10,788 nt of DNA from Deltaproteobacteria bacterium (lineage in GTDB: Bacteria; Myxococcota; Polyangia; Haliangiales; Haliangiaceae), in contig JAGSPR010000217.1 of NCBI GenBank assembly GCA_018262455.1, positions 1 to 10,788 on the forward strand. Reading direction: 5' to 3'. A program made the position numbers and the translations under genes. The notes under the pieces are model-generated. The model was not told the DNA's origin and did no database searches. It saw only the letters and a program-made list of their open reading frames with translations. This document shows, piece by piece, positions 6,572 to 10,788 of this stretch; position 1 is the stretch's first letter, and each line of letters starts with the position of its first letter.

Positions 6572-8656
6572 ATGCGCGCCGTCATGCTCGCGATCTGTCT
6601 GGGTGGCTGCACGGGGCTCCTCGGCGTTCATGACCCATCGCAGGTTCCGGACCGACTCACGCTCGACTCGCCTGCGGGCCAGACCGGGATTGTCGGTTCG
6701 GAGCTCGCGGAGCCGATCAGCGTCACGATCGTGGATGGCAACGGGGTCGGCGTCGCCGGGATCCCCGTGCACTTCGTGGTGACCACCGGCGGAGGGCAGC
6801 TGTCCGCCCAGGACTTGATCAGCGATGCGCAGGGCCACGCGCGTTCGGCGCTCACGCTGGGCACGACCGCGGGGGAGAACTCGGTCGAAGTCCGTGCGAA
6901 CGACGTGCTCGAATCGCCGCTCACCTTCACCGCGACCGGGCTTGCCGGACCGCCGAGTGCATCGGGGAGCACGGTGTCGGCGAGCGCGGGCACCGTGATC
7001 GCCGACGGCATGGCGACCGCGGAGATCACGGTGACCCTGAAGGATGCCTTCAACAACCCGATCGTCGGTCAGGCGGTCCTGTTGGCTGCGACCGGGAACG
7101 CCAACATGTTCGGCCAACCCGGGGTGACCGACGCATCCGGAATCGCGACCGGGACGATCGCTTCCACGCGGGCCGAGCCCAAGATGATCACGGCGTCGGC
7201 CGGTGCCACCGCGCTCGCGCAGCGCGCGATGGTGGCGTTCGGCGCCGGGCCACCGAGCCGGCTCCTCCTGACGTCCGGGGACAATCAACAGGGAACCGGA
7301 AGCGGCCTCGCGCTGCCCGCGCCGTTCGTCGTGACGGTGGAGGATGCGACCCAGAACCCCGTCGGTGGCGTCATGGTGGCCTTCGTCGTGGTGGCCGGGG
7401 GTGGAACCATCACGTCGCCAAATGCCACGACCAATGCGCTGGGCCACGCGCAGACCACCCTCACCCTGGGGCCCACCTCGGCGCCGAACCGAGTCGAGGC
7501 CCGCTTGCCAGGGGTCTCCGGGTCCCCGGTGGTGTTCACGGCAACTCCCTACGGCTTCGACACGAAGGTCGATTTCCCGACGGGCACCTCGCCGTTCTCG
7601 GTCGCGCTCGGTGACCTCAATGGCGACGGCAAGCTCGACCTCGCCATCGCGAATGACACGACTCCCGGATCGGTCTCGATCCTGTTCAACACGACCGCCG
7701 TCGGCGCCAACGCGCCCAGCTTCGCGGCCAAGGTCGACTTTCCCACCGGGACGGCTCCGACGTCGGTCGCGCTCGGTGACTTCAATGGCGACGGCAAGCT
7801 CGATCTCGCCGTCGCCAACGAAGGCCCAAGCACCGTGTCGGTGCTCTTGAATACGACCGCGGTGGGAGCTGCGACGCCGAGCTTCGCAGCGAAGGTCGAC
7901 TTTGCGACGGGGTCACAGCCCAAGTCGGTCGCGGTGGGTGACTTCAATGGCGACGCAAAACCTGATCTCGCGATCGCGAACATCGGGCCGAGCACGGTCT
8001 CGATCCTGCTCGGCACGACCATCGCGGGCGCGACGACGCCGAGCTTTGACAACCACAAGGATTTTCCCACCGGGGCGCAGCCGATCTCGGTCGCGATCGG
8101 CGACCTCGACGCGGACGGCAAGCTCGATCTCGCGCTCGCGAACAGGACCGGCAACACGGTCTCGGTCCTCCGCGGCACGACCGCGGCGGGCTCGACATCG
8201 CCGACGTTCGCACAGAGAATCGACCTGCCGACCGGTACGAACCCCGAGTCCGTCGCGATCGGCGACGTCGACGGCGACACCAAGCTCGACCTCGTCGTGG
8301 CCAACCGAACGGCCGGCAGTGTCTCGGTCCTGCTCAACACGACCGTCGGGGCGCCGAGCTTCGCAGCCAAGGGCGACTTCGCGACGGGGGCAGGTCCGGT
8401 CGCGGTCGCGATCGGAGACCTCACCGGGGATGGCAAGCCGGATCTCGCGCTCGCCAACTTCGGCGGCAACACGGTGTCGACCCTGATCGGCAGGACCGCC
8501 CTGGGCGACCCCGCAAGCTTCGCGGCGACGATCGACTTCCCGGCGGGTGCCAATCCCACGGCGGTGGCGATCGGCGACCTCAACGGGGACGGCAGACTCG
8601 ACCTGGTGGTCACCAATCAGACCGACAACACGGTGTCGATCCTCCTCCACCTCTAG
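6572..8656 (+). CDS. Lipoprotein with three Big_1-type Ig domains and a seven-bladed FG-GAP/VCBS propeller
   Basis: A 694-residue predicted surface or periplasmic protein. The signal peptide ends in LGGC (C13, lipid-anchor candidate). Three invasin-like bacterial Ig domains follow, at about 27-123, 131-224 and 228-325, each with a core such as ISVTIVDGNGVGVAGIPVHF and a GHARSALTLG-type turn. Residues 328-694 form seven FG-GAP/VCBS units that fill a whole beta-propeller, each with a vAIGDlNGDGklDLa.aN core containing a DxNxDGxxD calcium-type loop. No catalytic motif is visible, so adhesion, carbohydrate or protein binding is the likely role; this is inference. The real start is ATG 6572, giving the signal peptide. 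GAGGGG lies 12 bases upstream, a long spacing. It is co-directional with the PEGA-like gene, six bases apart. Its stop shares bases with the stop of the convergent barrel gene. Confidence 0.9.
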   Translation: MRAVMLAICLGGCTGLLGVHDPSQVPDRLTLDSPAGQTGIVGSELAEPISVTIVDGNGVGVAGIPVHFVVTTGGGQLSAQDLISDAQGHARSALTLGTTAGENSVEVRANDVLESPLTFTATGLAGPPSASGSTVSASAGTVIADGMATAEITVTLKDAFNNPIVGQAVLLAATGNANMFGQPGVTDASGIATGTIASTRAEPKMITASAGATALAQRAMVAFGAGPPSRLLLTSGDNQQGTGSGLALPAPFVVTVEDATQNPVGGVMVAFVVVAGGGTITSPNATTNALGHAQTTLTLGPTSAPNRVEARLPGVSGSPVVFTATPYGFDTKVDFPTGTSPFSVALGDLNGDGKLDLAIANDTTPGSVSILFNTTAVGANAPSFAAKVDFPTGTAPTSVALGDFNGDGKLDLAVANEGPSTVSVLLNTTAVGAATPSFAAKVDFATGSQPKSVAVGDFNGDAKPDLAIANIGPSTVSILLGTTIAGATTPSFDNHKDFPTGAQPISVAIGDLDADGKLDLALANRTGNTVSVLRGTTAAGSTSPTFAQRIDLPTGTNPESVAIGDVDGDTKLDLVVANRTAGSVSVLLNTTVGAPSFAAKGDFATGAGPVAVAIGDLTGDGKPDLALANFGGNTVSTLIGRTALGDPASFAATIDFPAGANPTAVAIGDLNGDGRLDLVVTNQTDNTVSILLHL
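7556..8653 (+). repeat. Seven FG-GAP/VCBS repeat units
   Basis: Seven in-frame units encode the propeller blades. Spacing between successive GD.NGDG cores (at 7610, 7775, 7937, 8099, 8261, 8414, 8573) is 165, 162, 162, 162, 153 and 159 bases. The calcium-loop cores read DLNGDGKLD, DFNGDGKLD, DFNGDAKPD, DLDADGKLD, DVDGDTKLD, DLTGDGKPD and DLNGDGRLD. Units have diverged in sequence but keep their length, consistent with old internal duplication under structural constraint. Confidence 0.9.
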
Positions 8657-9366
8657 AAGCTGCCGCGCATCGACATCACGTAGGTCCAGCCGCGGGTGTC
8701 GAGCTTGCCGATCGAGGCATAGGTCGTCGGGATCGACAGGTCCTCCGACGGCCGATCGCCGGGTAGCGCGCGCAGGCTCGCTGGCGAGGCCACCGTGTAG
8801 CCGAGGTCCACGCCAAGGCCGAGCCGGAACCTGGGCTTGTCGGCGAGCGCGAGGTCAGCGCCGAGCGAGGCGGCCCCGAGCATGCCCCAGCTGTGATCGT
8901 CGACCACCGTCATCTCGCCCGCGGTGACCGCGAGCGCGGTGCGCGCCATCCCGAGCTCGGCCTGCGCCACGAGGCGGACTCTCCAGAGCAGCGGCGTATC
9001 GATGCGGACGCCGGCCGTGAACGCGTGCTGGGACACGTTGGTGGCCAGATCCTGGAAGATGGCGCCGATCGAGCTCGCGGACACCCAGCGCGCGAACACG
9101 CCGAGGTCGAGCGCCCGGTGGCCGGCGGTGACCTGGGTCAAGCTGCGACCGAGGGTGACCCGGCCGCCCGCGAGCGGTTCGGTCGTGAGGATCGCGCCGC
9201 TCGTGTCGCCGAACCACCGGACATGCGGGCCGAGGTCGATCGACCACCTGGGTGACCGCGCGGCGGGCGCGGGCTCGGGCGGCTGCTCGAGCGGCTGCCC
9301 GAGGGGCTGCGCGGACGCGGTGCCGGCGACCAGGAGCGTGGTGAGCACGACGAGCGAGGACTTCAT
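8653..9366 (-). CDS. Predicted outer-membrane beta-barrel protein
   Basis: A 237-residue exported protein. The signal peptide MKSSLVVLTTLLVAGTASA is cleaved before Q20. A Pro/Gln-rich linker (20-40) follows, then alternating amphipathic strands (for example WSIDLGPHVRWFG, LDLGVFARWV, HAFTAGVRIDT, RVRLVAQAELGMA, FRLGLGVDLGY). It ends in Phe (WTYVMSMRGSF), the classic C-terminal barrel signature for BAM insertion. About eight strands fit the length, but the family is not recognised. The start ATG 9366 overlaps the stop of the upstream gene (ATGA) and has the best Shine-Dalgarno sequence in the window, AGGAG at 9372-9376 with five bases spacing, so it is translationally coupled yet well initiated. 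Its stop overlaps that of the convergent Ig/FG-GAP gene. Confidence 0.82.
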   Translation of the reverse strand: MKSSLVVLTTLLVAGTASAQPLGQPLEQPPEPAPAARSPRWSIDLGPHVRWFGDTSGAILTTEPLAGGRVTLGRSLTQVTAGHRALDLGVFARWVSASSIGAIFQDLATNVSQHAFTAGVRIDTPLLWRVRLVAQAELGMARTALAVTAGEMTVVDDHSWGMLGAASLGADLALADKPRFRLGLGVDLGYTVASPASLRALPGDRPSEDLSIPTTYASIGKLDTRGWTYVMSMRGSF

Positions 9367-10787
9367 GGCGACTCCTGATCGAGGATGTTCGCGAGCAGGA
9401 AGCCCGACAGCACGGTGGCATCGCGGCGCTCGCTCGAGGTGGACGGGATGACGGTGGCACGACCGAACGGATCGCCGTGGTCGACGATCAGCGCGCCGTT
9501 CGCGAGCGCGTAGACCTGGCGCGGCGGGTAGTCGAGCCGGATGTCGGTCGGGTGGAGGTTCGAGAGGTCGAGCAGTCCGACCCGCGGCACGCCGTTGGTC
9601 GTTCCGACGAGGAAGTCGCCGGCAGGCGTGAACGCGTAGGTGTCGAGCTTGCCGATGCCCTGGAGCGGCGACACCGAGCCGTAGGCGACATCGAGCATCC
9701 CGAGCACGGTGCGGTTGTCATCGTGCACCATCATCGCGAGCTCGCGCCCGGGCACCGGCGACAGGTCCCGCACCGGCTCGCCGACCTCGATCGTGTCGAG
9801 ATCGAGCCGCGCGAGCGGATCGGCCACCTCGCCGAGCGGCAGCGTGTACACGCGGGGCATCGCCGCGCCGATCTGCGCCAGCACCGCCATCGTCGCGGGC
9901 GCGTCACCGCCGGGGAACAGCACGATGCGATCGATCGGATCGGGAGTGGCGACCTTGCGAAACTGCGCGGTGTCGGCGTCGATGATGACGACCTCGCGGG
10001 TCGCCGGGGTGGCCGCGAGCACGTAGCGGATGCCGTTGGCGTTATCGAACACGGCGATGTCACTCGGGGCACCACCGGCTCCGAGCTCGGCGAGGATCGG
10101 CCGGTAGTCGTTCTCGAGCGGCGACTCGGTCTTCGGCGGATCGGACATCAGGACCATCTCGAGCACGTCACGCGCGCCGTCGGATCGCATGTACGCCGTC
10201 GCCGTGTTGGGCGCGAACACCATCTCGCGCGGCAGGACGTTCGCACCGGCGCCATCGAGCCGGATCGAGACTTCGTCGCGGTCGGGGTGCGAGGCATCGA
10301 CGACGGTGACCACGTTGCGCGCGAGGATGAACGCGAAGATCCGGTCGGATGGATCGGGGGCGCCCGGGACCGCCATCCGCGGTGACAGGATGATCCCGGT
10401 CGGCGCGGAGCCGAACGAGCGGACCGTCTTCATCACCGGATTACCGGGCCCGGGCGGCTGCGTCAGATCGATGAACGCCAGCTCGTTCGGGTTACGAAAG
10501 AACCCCTCCGCATCGGGTCCGGCCTCCGAGAAGTACGCGACCGCGATCGCCCCATCGCTCGAGACGGCGATCCGATCGAACGGCGAGCTGACCTGATAGG
10601 CGAGCGGCTTGCTGCTCGGCGCGGTGACATCGACGTTCCACAGGATGGGATCCTCGTCGACCTGGCCACGCGCGAGCGCCTCCTCGCCGCGGGTCACGAC
10701 GAGCAGGTGGTCACCCGCGGGGGTCGGCGCCGCGAACACCGGGCGCCTGCCGATGTGCCAGGCGTGGACGCGCGGCGCGGCGTCGCC
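9363..10787 (-). CDS. Beta-propeller (YVTN/WD40-like) protein, partial at the window edge
   Basis: The C-terminal 474 residues of a gene whose start lies beyond base 10788; the frame is still open at the edge, so a GTG at 10739 is not a credible start. The protein is a series of roughly 40-50-residue beta-strand units with recurring patterns such as FDRIAVSSDGAIAVAYF, PREMVFAPNTATAYM, PSDIAVFDNANGIRYVLAA, TYAFTPAGDFLVGTTNG and RQVYALANGALIVDHG, which fits a six- to eight-bladed YVTN/quinoprotein-like propeller. No catalytic residues are recognisable. It is probably exported or a lipoprotein, but the N-terminus is not visible. It is followed by a four-base ATGA overlap with the barrel protein gene, suggesting joint expression and perhaps a physical complex at the outer membrane. 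Confidence 0.8.
   Translation of the reverse strand, partial: GDAAPRVHAWHIGRRPVFAAPTPAGDHLLVVTRGEEALARGQVDEDPILWNVDVTAPSSKPLAYQVSSPFDRIAVSSDGAIAVAYFSEAGPDAEGFFRNPNELAFIDLTQPPGPGNPVMKTVRSFGSAPTGIILSPRMAVPGAPDPSDRIFAFILARNVVTVVDASHPDRDEVSIRLDGAGANVLPREMVFAPNTATAYMRSDGARDVLEMVLMSDPPKTESPLENDYRPILAELGAGGAPSDIAVFDNANGIRYVLAATPATREVVIIDADTAQFRKVATPDPIDRIVLFPGGDAPATMAVLAQIGAAMPRVYTLPLGEVADPLARLDLDTIEVGEPVRDLSPVPGRELAMMVHDDNRTVLGMLDVAYGSVSPLQGIGKLDTYAFTPAGDFLVGTTNGVPRVGLLDLSNLHPTDIRLDYPPRQVYALANGALIVDHGDPFGRATVIPSTSSERRDATVLSGFLLANILDQESP
9371..9376 (-). promoter_or_regulatory. Strong ribosome binding site for the barrel protein
   Basis: AGGAGT on the minus strand, with AGGAG five bases from ATG 9366, lies inside the last codons of the propeller gene. 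It is the only near-consensus Shine-Dalgarno sequence in the window and fixes this start. Confidence 0.7.
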
Positions 10788-10788
10788 G

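Noticed and set aside
7556..8653. Possible CRISPR or DNA-level tandem repeat array
   Set aside because: The periodicity is 153-165 bases in frame, diverged, and fully explained by FG-GAP protein repeats.

Overview
This is a high-GC bacterial window of almost gap-free coding sequence. It most resembles a myxobacterium (Myxococcota, possibly a Kofleriaceae or Nannocystaceae relative). That placement is an inference from three things: the base composition, GTG starts with weak ribosome binding sites, and envelope-protein families common in that phylum (TPR/PEGA-like periplasmic proteins with two C-terminal membrane segments, Ig/FG-GAP lipoproteins, beta-propeller proteins). I see no mobile element, phage gene, CRISPR array, tRNA or rRNA.

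The layout has three blocks. (1) Minus strand, 4329 down to 1, is a likely co-transcribed run: a family S37-type serine peptidase lipoprotein, a short-chain dehydrogenase/reductase, a helical-repeat protein with an unrecognised C-terminal domain, a stand-alone receiver-domain response regulator, and the membrane N-terminus of a probable sensor histidine kinase cut by the window edge. (2) Plus strand, 4441 to 8656, holds the conserved ATPase YchF, then a signal-peptide protein with a TPR/PEGA-like layout, then six bases later a lipoprotein with three Big_1-type Ig domains and a complete seven-bladed FG-GAP propeller. (3) Minus strand, 10788 down to 8653, holds the C-terminal part of a beta-propeller protein cut by the window edge, coupled through an ATGA stop/start overlap to a small predicted outer-membrane beta-barrel protein. 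Blocks 2 and 3 converge so tightly that their stop codons share the bases CTAG.

YchF is the only universal housekeeping gene. Much of the rest points to the cell envelope: signal peptides or lipoboxes on the S37 peptidase, the PEGA-like protein, the Ig/FG-GAP protein and the barrel protein. The receiver and partial kinase look like a two-component pair whose output is unknown, since the receiver has no DNA-binding domain. No gap exceeds 111 bases, and the widest is the divergent S37/ychF promoter region. The most distinctive elements are the Ig/FG-GAP lipoprotein with its PEGA-like partner, the coupled propeller/barrel pair, and the unassigned C-terminal domain of the helical-repeat protein. 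I do not see convincing evidence for a wholly new system such as a defence or mobile module.
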